Shown one piece after another: positions 1 through 8,445 of a DNA stretch of 64,000 bases (position 1 is the first letter of the stretch; the number at the start of each line of letters is the position of its first letter). The position numbers and the translations under genes were made by a program. The stretch comes from Nostoc sp. NMS8. Its GTDB lineage: Bacteria; Cyanobacteriota; Cyanobacteriia; Cyanobacteriales; Nostocaceae. The stretch lies in contig NZ_JABXKK010000094.1 of the NCBI RefSeq assembly GCF_017115045.1, positions 1 to 64,000 on the forward strand. Direction: 5' to 3'. Below the pieces are notes generated by a model, which was given only the letters and a program-made list of their open reading frames with translations, was not told where the DNA came from and did no database searches.

Positions 1-250
1 AACTGGTTTACAAACTGTTGTTACTGTACCTCATAAACCTGCAATACGCTGTAAATATAAATTCTCGGTTAGATGGATGCTGATTACTGGGAATTTGTAC
101 AAGCATTAACAGCGCTTCACAGTTGGCAGTTGTTTTTAATTGCTGAAAACCGCGAAAATACGTAACTGATGCCCCTGAACTTGGAAAAAATGGACAATAA
201 TTCTTTAAAACTGACAATAATTATTTAATGTACAAATGTACAACAACAAA
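1..250. other. window-edge region without a recognised gene
   Basis: A minus-strand reading frame of 69 codons lies here (8-217), but it has no recognisable motif and no clear ribosome-binding site, so I do not call it a gene. The stretch is AT-rich and ends just before the tRNA-Ala gene. Confidence 0.5.
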
Positions 251-323
251 TGGAGAATAACGGATTTGAACCGATGGCCTCTGCGGTGCGATCGCAGCAC
301 TCTACCAACTGAGCTAATTCCCC
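251..323 (-). tRNA. tRNA-Ala (anticodon CGC)
   Basis: The reverse complement folds into a 73-nt tRNA. The acceptor stem is GGGGAAU/AUUCUCC with discriminator A, the D arm is GCUC/GAGU, and the anticodon stem CUGCG/CGCAG carries the loop AUCGCAC, giving anticodon CGC for codon GCG. The T loop is UUCAAAU. CCA is not encoded. A HIP1 octamer (288-295) covers the anticodon. The T stem AUCGG/CCGUU contains a U-U mismatch at its second pair, which is unusual but isolated. Confidence 0.85.
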
Positions 324-388
324 TTAATCAGTGCTGAGTCCAGAGTAATATCACTCATTAACTCAAGACATTATCACCATTGACTATT

Positions 389-1117
389 CTAACATTCAGT
401 TACCGATGATTGAGGCTGTTTTTGGGAATAAACTTTTTGCACCCGTTCGAGTTCCAAATCACTAAGATAATCAACAGTCCAGTTACAGCAGCGCTGGAGC
501 ATGTGGAATGGATAAGTATTGGCGACACCAACAACCTGCATTTGCGATCGCTTCGCTGCTGCAATACCTGCTGGGGTATCTTCAATTGCTAGACACTCCT
601 GTGCTTGAAGATTCAAGTCAGGATATTCTTTATTCAGCTGTTTCACTGCCAGTAGATAACCATCGGGTTCTGGTTTACTAGTGTTGATGTCATCGCCCGC
701 AACGATAATTTTAAAATATTCAGCTAGTTTAGCGCGATTGAGTACTAATTCGATTTCTTTGCGAATAGCACCACTGACTAATCCTAGTTTCAGATTCCGC
801 GATCGCACCTGAAATATTAAGTCTGCGACACCTGCATATAAAGGCAGCTTCTCTATTTTTTCTAGTTCCACCGTATAAGCTTCGGCTTTGCGGTATAACA
901 ACTGATTTAAATAGTTTTCGTTGGCTACTCTACCACGATTAGCAAGTAATTGCTGAAAACAAGCGCGATCGCTGCGTCCCAAAGAAGCTTGACGCTCGCT
1001 CACCTTTTGGGGTTGGAGATTTTCTTCAATGAGAATCTCATCGATCAGTTGTAGATGGATTGGCTCATCGTTAATGATGACACCATTAAAATCAAAGAGA
1101 ACTGCCTTTAAACTCAT
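389..1117 (-). CDS. HAD-superfamily phosphatase (beta-phosphoglucomutase-like)
   Basis: A 242-aa haloacid-dehalogenase-type hydrolase that probably dephosphorylates a small phosphorylated metabolite in the cytoplasm. The four HAD motifs are visible: FDFNGV near the N-terminus (nucleophile D9), LVSGA with Ser115, Lys148 in TSKPEPDGY, and the acidic pair E179-D180 in IEDTPAG. Motif I reads D-x-N instead of the usual D-x-D, so the residue that normally acts as general acid/base is Asn11; activity may be altered, or it may act as a phosphatase of restricted range. The small cap region (about residues 20-90) fits subclass IA. The start codon overlaps the stop of the upstream methyltransferase by four bases (ATGA), implying translational coupling. 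The substrate cannot be told from sequence. Confidence 0.8.
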   Translation of the reverse strand: MSLKAVLFDFNGVIINDEPIHLQLIDEILIEENLQPQKVSERQASLGRSDRACFQQLLANRGRVANENYLNQLLYRKAEAYTVELEKIEKLPLYAGVADLIFQVRSRNLKLGLVSGAIRKEIELVLNRAKLAEYFKIIVAGDDINTSKPEPDGYLLAVKQLNKEYPDLNLQAQECLAIEDTPAGIAAAKRSQMQVVGVANTYPFHMLQRCCNWTVDYLSDLELERVQKVYSQKQPQSSVTEC

Positions 1118-2001
1118 GCCATTATGCCAAATGCTGGAGAACCAAGTCCCTCCAAATCATTATTATCTACTGATGTGGGAGTATACCGACGGACATTTTC
1201 GGTTGCTATTGGTTTAACGCCGCTAGTTACCTGATTTATCCACCATACATCCTGCGATCGCACTGCTTCAAATCCGGCTGCACCCATATTCGCTTCTGTA
1301 CTACTAGCAGCATACTCACGAATATATGGCTCCTCAAAAATATCATTAAGCCATTCTAACTGCCGCAGAGTCTTCTGATTTCCATCTAGAATTAGTACTT
1401 GCCCTCCAGTTACTAGCATCCTAAAGCTTTCCCGCAAAATTGCTAAAGATACTGCATCTGGTGTTTCGTGGAATAGCAAAGAAGCTGTCACTAAGTCAAA
1501 TGTTGCATCTCTGAAACTGGTTTTTTCAGCATTTCCATATCGCCAGACTATCTCTAAACCAGCATTTCTAGCTTTATCTTCTGCCCTTACCAGCATATAA
1601 GGTGATAAGTCCAAACCAATAACTTCCGCTTGGGGGAAAGCCTGCTTTAACATTAAGGTAGTGGAACCTGTGCCACAGCCTAAATCAAGTATGCGTCGTG
1701 GTTTTACCTTGATGGCATCAACCAAAGCTTGACGGACAATACTTTCATTCGGTGGCAGAACATATTGTGTAATCGGATCGTAAGTAACTGCTGCACCGTA
1801 ATTAAGATATCCGCCTGCAATCCCGTGAAAATTTTGATTGCTGTAGTACGAGGGAATTATGACATCATCTCGTCGATAGCGATCGCTCTCTTTTTCCCAA
1901 TCAATACTATCAGCGTAACGCCGTAAACCGTCTTCATCAATCAAAAGACGCACTACAGGGGATAAAAAACGTTCCCAGATTGTATCTTGACGCACTGCCA
2001 T
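1114..2001 (-). CDS. class I SAM-dependent methyltransferase
   Basis: A 295-aa protein with a Rossmann-type methyltransferase core. Motif I is ILDLGCGTG at residues 104-112, followed by the acidic end of strand 2 (GLDLS, D131) that binds the ribose of S-adenosylmethionine. The N-terminal ~100 residues form a family-specific region rich in Tyr and Asp. The acceptor substrate is unknown; the fold is that of small-molecule methyltransferases. The gene is first in a two-gene unit with the HAD phosphatase, joined by a 4-base overlap, so the two probably act together. Confidence 0.8.
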   Translation of the reverse strand: MAVRQDTIWERFLSPVVRLLIDEDGLRRYADSIDWEKESDRYRRDDVIIPSYYSNQNFHGIAGGYLNYGAAVTYDPITQYVLPPNESIVRQALVDAIKVKPRRILDLGCGTGSTTLMLKQAFPQAEVIGLDLSPYMLVRAEDKARNAGLEIVWRYGNAEKTSFRDATFDLVTASLLFHETPDAVSLAILRESFRMLVTGGQVLILDGNQKTLRQLEWLNDIFEEPYIREYAASSTEANMGAAGFEAVRSQDVWWINQVTSGVKPIATENVRRYTPTSVDNNDLEGLGSPAFGIMA

Positions 2002-2315
2002 ATTGTGTCAGAACTTTAAGGGGCTATGGAAGCAAAGTGATTTTCTTTACAAATTTTAATACATCTGGAAAATATCTGCTTTCTTTGGTGCGATCGCCTT
2101 GACGTTTGTAACCCATTTTGCTACATTTGTATTACAAGTATACTACTTTTTAAAAATAGTTCTTCATCTGCGCGAAAATTGAGACAGCTAAATCAAAGAC
2201 AATACAACATTTAAATTGCTACAACTAACTAATGGGTTATAAGTCATACCGATAATTATCAGTGTCATATAGCCAATCCCAAATCTAAAATTTAAAATCC
2301 AAAATACAAACAATT
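2002..2315. other. divergent intergenic region before rtcB
   Basis: About 310 bases separate the divergently transcribed methyltransferase and rtcB, so both promoters should lie here. It is AT-rich with one HIP1-like octamer near 2090. Just before rtcB (2275-2310) runs an A/T-rich direct-repeat stretch (CCAAATCTAAAATTTAAAAT type) common in Nostoc spacers. No riboswitch or confident operator was seen. Confidence 0.5.
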
Positions 2316-4463
2316 ATGCCCTACGAAAAGTTAGAAATTACCACACCAGCACCAGTCTTATCTTGGGCAAATCACTCTTTAGGGCCAGAAGAAACCAAGA
2401 TGGCCAAGAATGTAGCATCATTACCATTTGTATTTAAGCACGTGGCATTAATGCCAGATGTTCACTTAGGAAAAGGTGCTTTAGTGGGTTCTGTAATTGC
2501 AACCAAAGAGGCAATTATGCCGGCTGCTGTCGGTGTGGATATTGGTTGCTTCATAGGAGATACCTTAATTCCTGTAGTGGATGGTAAATCCTATCGTATT
2601 AAAGACCTAATGGATTCGGGTAAAGAATTTATTGTTTATGCTTGTACGCCAACAGGAAAAATCGTTGCGGCTCAAGCAACTGCTAAGTTGACTAGACGAA
2701 ATGCTTCACTAGTGAAAGTGATTCTAGATAATGGCGAAGAAATTATTTGTACTCCCGACCATCAATTCATGCTTCGGGACGGAACCTATAAAGAAGCTCA
2801 GTTGCTTCAAGCAGAGACTTCCTTAATGCCCTTTTACTCCAAGACTGACAAAGATGGTTACACTCTGATTACTCAGCCATACTCCAGCAAATGGCAAAAA
2901 GCACACTGGATTATTGCCAGGTCTGGATTACTCGGCAAGATTCCGAGATTTGAGGGACAGAAAACAGTTATTCATCATCAGAATTTCCATGAATCCGATA
3001 ATCGACCAGAGAATCTTGAATTCATGGGCAATTGCGATCATTCTGCTTACCACCGCTCTTTAGTGGAGCGTAACCAACACTGGCAGTCTGCCGAATTTGA
3101 AGAGAAAAGAGTTGCTTCCCTTGCTCAAAAAGCAAAAACTCCAGAAGGACACCAATACTATGCTGAACGGGGAACTAAAAATATCCTTCAGTACATGGAA
3201 CACCAACCAGAGCATTTTAAAAATGCAGTCGCGGGTAATGGTAATCGGGGTAAACAATATCTAGTTGAATATAATAAGAGTGAAAAAGGGAGAGAAAAGT
3301 CTCAAGAGATTGCTAACCGATACTATACCTGTGAGGTTTGTGGTGTACATGTCAAAACTCCAATTGGACTCCACAATCACCGCAGAAAAGAACATCAATG
3401 CAATCACAAAGTTGTAGCAGTAAATCCCCTAAGTTACACAGAAGATGTTTACTGTCTAACAGTACCGGAGTACCATAATTTCGCCTTGAAAGCTGGTGTA
3501 TTTGTTCATAACTGTGGTATGAGCGCGATCAAAACAGCATTTACCGCCGAACAACTAGAAGGTAAACTAAAGAAAATCCGCTTGGATGTTGAAGCAGCAA
3601 TTCCGACTGGATTCAACGAAAATAAAGATGTTGAAAAATCTGTCACCAATTGGCAACACTGGGATGATTTTAAAGACTTGCATCGCGGTGTACAAGACCT
3701 ACAAAGTAAAGCAATGAAACAGATGGGTTCTCTAGGTGGAGGAAATCACTTCATTGAAGTGTGCCTCGATACAGAGAATCAAGTTTGGCTGATGCTGCAT
3801 TCTGGTTCGCGTAACATTGGCAATAAACTCGCCCAGTGTCATATTCACACAGCCAGAGAATTAGCAAAAATGGCAGGTAATAAATTGCCTGACCCAGATT
3901 TGGCTCACTTTGTCGCTGGTACGCCAGAATTTCAAGCATATTGGCACGATTTGCAATGGTCACAAAACTATGCGCGTGTCAACCGCGATGTGATGATGGC
4001 GCGTTTTAAGCACATAGTTGAGAAACATCTCGCAGGTGGGAAGGCAACTAAACCTTTATTGCAGGTTAATTGTCATCACAATTACGCCGAAAAAGAAGTG
4101 CATTTTGACGAGGATGTATATGTTACTCGTAAAGGTGCAGTCCGCGCCCAAACTGAAGATTATGGGATTATTCCCGGTTCGATGGGGGCAAAGTCTTTCA
4201 TCGTCAAAGGTAAAGGTAATGCCCACAGCTTTTGTTCTTGTTCTCACGGTGCAGGGCGTTTGATGTCTAGAAATAAGGCAAAAAATGTCTATACACTTGA
4301 TGATTTGATAGAGCAAACAAATGGCGTAGAATGCCGCAAAGATGAGGGTGTCTTAGATGAAATTCCCGGTGCTTATAAACCAATAGAACAGGTTATGGCA
4401 AATCAAGCAGACTTAGTTGAAGTTGTAGCAACACTCAAGCAAGTTCTTTGTGTGAAGGGATAA
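2316..4463 (+). CDS. rtcB: RtcB RNA ligase precursor containing an intein
   Basis: A 715-aa precursor. The RtcB family joins RNA 2',3'-cyclic phosphate or 3'-phosphate ends to 5'-OH ends using GTP and Mn2+, for tRNA repair or splicing. Host sequence is residues 1-77 and 400-715, giving a 393-aa spliced ligase, normal for the family. RtcB landmarks: GVDIGCGM (rebuilt across the splice site), GGGNHFIE, LHSGSRNIG and CSCSHGAGR, in which His644 (His322 after splicing) is the expected guanylylated histidine. The intein occupies residues 78-399 and is annotated separately. The interruption falls exactly before the Cys of GVDIGC, a metal ligand, so the ligase cannot be active until splicing occurs. 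The gene stands alone; downstream is a decayed ATP-grasp gene. Confidence 0.95.
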   Translation: MPYEKLEITTPAPVLSWANHSLGPEETKMAKNVASLPFVFKHVALMPDVHLGKGALVGSVIATKEAIMPAAVGVDIGCFIGDTLIPVVDGKSYRIKDLMDSGKEFIVYACTPTGKIVAAQATAKLTRRNASLVKVILDNGEEIICTPDHQFMLRDGTYKEAQLLQAETSLMPFYSKTDKDGYTLITQPYSSKWQKAHWIIARSGLLGKIPRFEGQKTVIHHQNFHESDNRPENLEFMGNCDHSAYHRSLVERNQHWQSAEFEEKRVASLAQKAKTPEGHQYYAERGTKNILQYMEHQPEHFKNAVAGNGNRGKQYLVEYNKSEKGREKSQEIANRYYTCEVCGVHVKTPIGLHNHRRKEHQCNHKVVAVNPLSYTEDVYCLTVPEYHNFALKAGVFVHNCGMSAIKTAFTAEQLEGKLKKIRLDVEAAIPTGFNENKDVEKSVTNWQHWDDFKDLHRGVQDLQSKAMKQMGSLGGGNHFIEVCLDTENQVWLMLHSGSRNIGNKLAQCHIHTARELAKMAGNKLPDPDLAHFVAGTPEFQAYWHDLQWSQNYARVNRDVMMARFKHIVEKHLAGGKATKPLLQVNCHHNYAEKEVHFDEDVYVTRKGAVRAQTEDYGIIPGSMGAKSFIVKGKGNAHSFCSCSHGAGRLMSRNKAKNVYTLDDLIEQTNGVECRKDEGVLDEIPGAYKPIEQVMANQADLVEVVATLKQVLCVKG
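2547..3512 (+). mobile_element. intein in RtcB with HNH homing-endonuclease motif and zinc finger
   Basis: A 322-residue in-frame insertion (precursor residues 78-399). Splicing blocks are visible: block A begins CFIGDTLIPV (Cys78 nucleophile), block B holds TPDH (146-149), block F is VEDVYCLTVPEYHNF, and block G is VFVHN followed by extein Cys400. The middle carries an HNH-type nuclease motif, IHHQNF with H220/H221 followed by DNRPENLEF, rather than the commoner LAGLIDADG domain. Near the C-terminus is a C2H2-type finger, C339-x2-C342-x12-H355-x4-H360, probably a DNA-binding module. All terminal splicing residues are intact, so I infer it is splicing-competent. Homing activity is inferred from motif only. 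Confidence 0.93.
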
Positions 4464-4516
4464 TTTAGTTAGGGTGGCCATTACCCACCTTTTTATTTTT
4501 AACCGCTGAGGAATAA

Positions 4517-5404
4517 ATGATTGTTTTAAGTGAATCGACTGAACAAATAGAGCAATCAGCCAGCGCTAGTGAAAACAAATTGATGACTGATACTGCCGAA
4601 TTATTAGGTTGTAAAGTCTACCATATCCCGCGAGATTTTGAACGATGTAGTACAGCAGAAAATGCTCGCTCTATGGGACATTCTTAACTATCCTAAAATA
4701 ATTGCTGGTATCTGGATAGGATATATCCCTGAGTTTGAGCGTTACAAAGCCATATATCATGCAGCTTTAGATAAGGGGATAAAATTACTCAATACTCCTT
4801 TAGAACACTAGACAGCACTAGAGTTTGACTTGTTTTACCCTCACTTAAAAGGATTGACACCCGATAGTTTAGTAATTACTTCAACAACCGAATGTATTGA
4901 GGCTGGTGAATTATTGGGATTTCCTCTGTTTGTTAAAGGCGCAGTTCAATCGAGAGAAATGCAAGGATGGAAGTCTTGTGTAGCGAATAATCACGAGGAA
5001 TTAGTCAAACTGACAGAATGGTTATTAAAACTTAAATACGGTTCACGAGGTAGAGTTATCGTTAGGAAATTAGTAAAGTTGCGGCATAAACGCCTAGCTC
5101 CAAATAACTTTCCAATGGGGAGAGAATTTAGATGCTTTATTTATAATCAGCAGATTCTAAAATATGGATATTATTGGGATGGTCAAGATGACTTGAGCAA
5201 GTTATCAAAACCAGAAGAAACGCAAGTATTAAAATTGGCAATCCTAGCCTCTGAATGCCTTGGTGTTCCTTATATAGCAATTGATATCGGGCAATTAGAA
5301 AGTGGAGAATGGATAGTGATAGAAACAGCCGATGCACAATTTGCTAGCCTGAGTCACATTTCTGCACTTGAACTATGGAATAAGTTAAAAGATATATGCT
5401 ACTG
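4517..5404 (+). pseudogene. broken ATP-grasp-domain gene
   Basis: Three pieces of one coding region are read here. The first frame starts at ATG 4517 (preceded by GAGGA) and runs 56 codons to a stop at 4685. Homologous-looking sequence continues in another frame (LWDILNYPKIIAGIWIGY...) from about 4668, implying a one-base insertion between 4660 and 4671. That frame meets TAG at 4809-4811 in the context LEH*TALEFD, where CAG to TAG is the simplest change, and then runs open to 5404. The downstream part (about 190 codons) has ATP-grasp features: FVKGAVQSR, RVIVRKLV, GREFRCFI and WIVIETADAQF. The product would be an ATP-dependent ligase of unknown substrate. An internal TTG (4830) could start a truncated protein, but two lesions argue for decay. 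Confidence 0.75.
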
Positions 5405-5487
5405 ATGCTTTTAATGCGAGACTATGTACTTTGATCGCGCATTAGCTTACTATCTTTTTTGTAGTAGCTCACAAGTGAGTAGGCAAC

Positions 5488-6387
5488 ATGAAATCTGAAC
5501 AACTCTCAGCCATTCATGTGGCAAGCGGAAATCTTGTGCCGATGAGCAGCAAACCTCCTATTTTATCCAGTACTAATCATTGGAACGGGATTGTGCTTGA
5601 ACAGCATTATTTACCCGCCTTTGAATGTCCAGAGCTTTGCTTACAGCAGCACAGCATTAATATTTGGCTTGGTAATTCATGTCAAATAGACTGGCGACTA
5701 GACGGTGGAAGGTTGCACAGTACGCAGATGATGAGAGGTTTGGTTAATGTCACTCCAAAGGGAATTCCGACTCAAGCCCGTTGGCATGAGGAAATAAAAT
5801 TTCTCCTAGTCTCTTTTGATTCTAGTCTATTTAAGAGAGTAGCAGATGATCTGATCATAGGGAGCTATCGCACAATTGAAATTATCCCACAGCGCGGAGT
5901 CTGCGATCGCCAAATTCTTCATTTGGGAATGCCACTCAAAGCAGAGCTTGAAGCCGGATGTCCATCTGGTAAACTATATGGTGAATCAGTTGCGATCGCT
6001 CTAGCAGCCCATCTCCTCAAAACTTATTCTGGAACACGGCAACTAATTGCAGAGTTTGAGGTCAATCTTTCTGAGCGTCAATTACGGCAGGTAATTGATT
6101 ATATTTATGACAATTTAGCACTAGAATTAACGCTGGCAGAACTGGCTAATCTAGTGAATATGAGTTCCTATTCATTCTGTCGTTGGTTTAAACGTTTAAT
6201 GGGTATTTCTCCACATCAATACGTTATTCAATGTCGGATTGAACGAGCTAAATTTTTACTCACTTATACTCAATTAGCTCTTATCGAAATTGCACTTCAA
6301 GTTGGCTGTTCTAGCCAAAGCAACTTTACTACCCTTTTTCGTAAGCAGGTAGGAATTACACCCAAAGCATATAGAAAAATTATATAA
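5488..6387 (+). CDS. AraC-family transcriptional regulator
   Basis: A 299-aa DNA-binding regulator. The C-terminal ~100 residues form the AraC/XylS double helix-turn-helix: LTLAELANLVNMSSYSFCRWFKRLMGISPHQY-type first HTH, then IEIALQVGCSSQSNFTTLFRKQVGITPKAYR as the signature second HTH. The N-terminal ~190 residues are a probable effector-binding or dimerisation region with no motif I can name; similar proteins in cyanobacteria resemble PchR-type regulators. The methyltransferase gene 107 bases downstream on the same strand is a possible target. The ligand is unknown. Confidence 0.9.
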   Translation: MKSEQLSAIHVASGNLVPMSSKPPILSSTNHWNGIVLEQHYLPAFECPELCLQQHSINIWLGNSCQIDWRLDGGRLHSTQMMRGLVNVTPKGIPTQARWHEEIKFLLVSFDSSLFKRVADDLIIGSYRTIEIIPQRGVCDRQILHLGMPLKAELEAGCPSGKLYGESVAIALAAHLLKTYSGTRQLIAEFEVNLSERQLRQVIDYIYDNLALELTLAELANLVNMSSYSFCRWFKRLMGISPHQYVIQCRIERAKFLLTYTQLALIEIALQVGCSSQSNFTTLFRKQVGITPKAYRKII

Positions 6388-6494
6388 ATTTAGGAATTTT
6401 GCAAGATTTCAGCATTTTGAAAGCAAGTTTTCAGAAGACAGAAGTTTCACTCACAATTTATTCTCATAATTGACCACTGAAAATCGACAATATC

Positions 6495-7307
6495 ATGCAA
6501 AATACCCAATACGAACAACAATATAAGAAAAAAGTAATTAATTTCTTTGATAGCAGAACTAGCTATGACAACGATTACACAATTCATCGCGCTCTCCCTC
6601 TACTAGATTTAGTTGAACTCCAAAAGGGGCAAAAAGTATTGGATATGGCAACAGGCACAGGTATTATTGCCATTGCTGCTGCCCAAATTATCGGTTCCGA
6701 AGGAAAAGTAACTGGAGTAGATTTTTCTTCAGGGATGCTAATTCAAGCACAACAGAAAATTGAAGAATTAGGCTTACAAAATATCGAACTCATTGAAGCT
6801 GATGCTGAGTATATCGACTTCAATGATGAGAGTTTCGATGTAATTCTTTGCTCTACAGCAATAGTGTATTTCAAGGATATTCTTGCTGCTCTACGTAAAT
6901 GGTATCGTTTTCTCAAACCAGGGGGAATTATAGGTTTTTCTTGTTGCTCTGAAGAATCTTGTGGAGCGCCACTCATCATCGAAATTTGTGACAAACATAA
7001 TATTTTACTAACAAATATCAATGAGCCAACAGGTACTCCTGACAAGTGTCATCATCTGCTTGCAGAAGCTGGTTTTCAAAATATTGAAGTGAAGATCCAA
7101 CAACTAGGTTTCTACCGCAATCTAGAGCAAGCCAGAGAATGGAGTGGAGGATGGTTTCATCCCAGAGAAAATCCTTTGTTACAGGTTTCATCAGAGCAAA
7201 TGGCAGAATTAAAAGTAGAGTATCGTCAAAAAATTGAAGCAGAAGCAACCGACCAAGGAGCTTGGTACGAAAATCTGACTTTTTTTGTAACTGGTAGAAA
7301 GGTTTAG
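6495..7307 (+). CDS. class I SAM-dependent methyltransferase
   Basis: A 270-aa methyltransferase of the UbiE/Coq5-like type. The SAM-binding motif I is VLDMATGTG, followed by GVDFSSGML at the end of strand 2, and motif II/III is FDVILCSTAIVYFKD plus LKPGGIIGF. It probably methylates a small molecule in the cytoplasm; the substrate is not evident. It follows the AraC regulator on the same strand and may be controlled by it. It is unrelated in sequence outside the core to the methyltransferase near position 1500. Confidence 0.85.
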   Translation: MQNTQYEQQYKKKVINFFDSRTSYDNDYTIHRALPLLDLVELQKGQKVLDMATGTGIIAIAAAQIIGSEGKVTGVDFSSGMLIQAQQKIEELGLQNIELIEADAEYIDFNDESFDVILCSTAIVYFKDILAALRKWYRFLKPGGIIGFSCCSEESCGAPLIIEICDKHNILLTNINEPTGTPDKCHHLLAEAGFQNIEVKIQQLGFYRNLEQAREWSGGWFHPRENPLLQVSSEQMAELKVEYRQKIEAEATDQGAWYENLTFFVTGRKV

Positions 7308-7438
7308 AGCAAACTCTAGCTTTCTATTGTATTTAGCCAATTCATCAAATCAGCCTCACTGACAAAATTGTTTATGTTTTTATTTCAGATGTTTAATCTT
7401 AAATCTAATAGCCTCTGGCTGGGAATCCCTAAAAGGAA

Positions 7439-7504
7439 GGCTGCTGCCTCTTGAATTTGCGGCAGCAGCCCAATAAACAAAGTTTCCAGGGGGAACCTGG
7501 AAAC
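7439..7504. terminator. two adjacent perfect hairpins between convergent genes
   Basis: The first hairpin has a 10-bp perfect stem GGCTGCTGCC/GGCAGCAGCC (7439-7448 with 7461-7470). The second has a 9-bp perfect stem GTTTCCAGG/CCTGGAAAC (7482-7490 with 7496-7504). They sit between the convergent methyltransferase and the minus-strand membrane protein, where bidirectional termination is expected. Neither has a strong U-tract, so the terminator role is inferred from position and stem stability. Confidence 0.5.
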
Positions 7505-7543
7505 GAGATTAGAAATCGATGTTTATCTGTGGTTTTATTTTCC

Positions 7544-8209
7544 CTATCCGTGCATTTCGTCGTATTCGTGGGCTTCAACTCGTCTTGCCTCCATCCGAGA
7601 AGCAGGCAGAAATTCGGCGCGACGGACTGGAACTAAGGGCGGTGTAGCTCCTTGGTAGGGGTGAATCACTTGGACAGTACGGCCTGAACGCTGCCGTGGT
7701 GAGAATAAAGCCAATACCCCAGCTACTACAACACCACCACCAATAGTAAGAGCTGCGCCTCCTACAGCCCAAAGCATAGGTGAAGACCACCAAGTAGTTT
7801 GCGGCTGCAATGCTGTTGTTTTTGGTTGATTATTCTGTTGGGCTAATTGCCACTGCTGCTGAGTATTGAAATTTTGGACTTGGCCTTGGAGTTGTTGATT
7901 TTGCAACTTCAGCTGTTCATTATCGTTTTTTAAACGCTCCAACTGCATCTGCGTGTTCAGCTTCTCCATCTCTACGCGCTGGTCAGTGCTGGTAGCAGTT
8001 GGTGGCTGAACCTGATTAGGATACATGGGTTGCCCATAAGGCGCGTAAGGATACATTTGTGGCTGCATTCCTTGGGGCGCTACTACACCTGGCATTTGCG
8101 AAGCAACAGCGAAGTTAGGTTGTAGGGGGGTATTTGTTCCTTTGAGCAATACGAGAGCCGCCAGCCCAGCTACGGCGACCCCGCCGATAAACGCCATACT
8201 CTCACTCAT
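7544..8209 (-). CDS. conserved-looking two-helix membrane protein with coiled coil
   Basis: A 221-aa protein I do not recognise. It begins with a hydrophobic helix (residues ~5-23), then a Pro/Tyr/Gln/Met-rich linker (about 40-70, with YPYAPYGQPMYP-like sequence), then a coiled coil (about 75-120, heptads rich in Leu, Gln and Asn), a second Gly/Ala/Val-rich membrane helix (about 146-169), and a basic tail. The architecture suggests an envelope-anchored scaffold or assembly protein, but no function can be assigned. It is read in the same direction as the trpA cluster, with a ~236-base gap to it. Confidence 0.65.
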   Translation of the reverse strand: MSESMAFIGGVAVAGLAALVLLKGTNTPLQPNFAVASQMPGVVAPQGMQPQMYPYAPYGQPMYPNQVQPPTATSTDQRVEMEKLNTQMQLERLKNDNEQLKLQNQQLQGQVQNFNTQQQWQLAQQNNQPKTTALQPQTTWWSSPMLWAVGGAALTIGGGVVVAGVLALFSPRQRSGRTVQVIHPYQGATPPLVPVRRAEFLPASRMEARRVEAHEYDEMHG

Positions 8210-8445
8210 CGCCTTTGCTCCTTGATTGCGACGTAAATATATTCATTTCTGACTGACTCACTCTCACACTCATAAATTATGCCTACTTGATTTCACATAA
8301 TACTCAAACTATAAGCTACTGTATCAGCTAGTTTTTTTACACCATGATATCTGATGTTAATATTCAAGACCATAATGGTCAAATTGTCTACTAAACAAGG
8401 ATAAAAAAACTACACTGTTATACTTTTTTAATCTACTTTCCCCGT

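Noticed and set aside
2140..2160. Possible NtcA site (GTA-N8-TAC) upstream of the methyltransferase
   Set aside because: The spacing between GTA and TAC is nine, not eight, and there is no matching -10 element.
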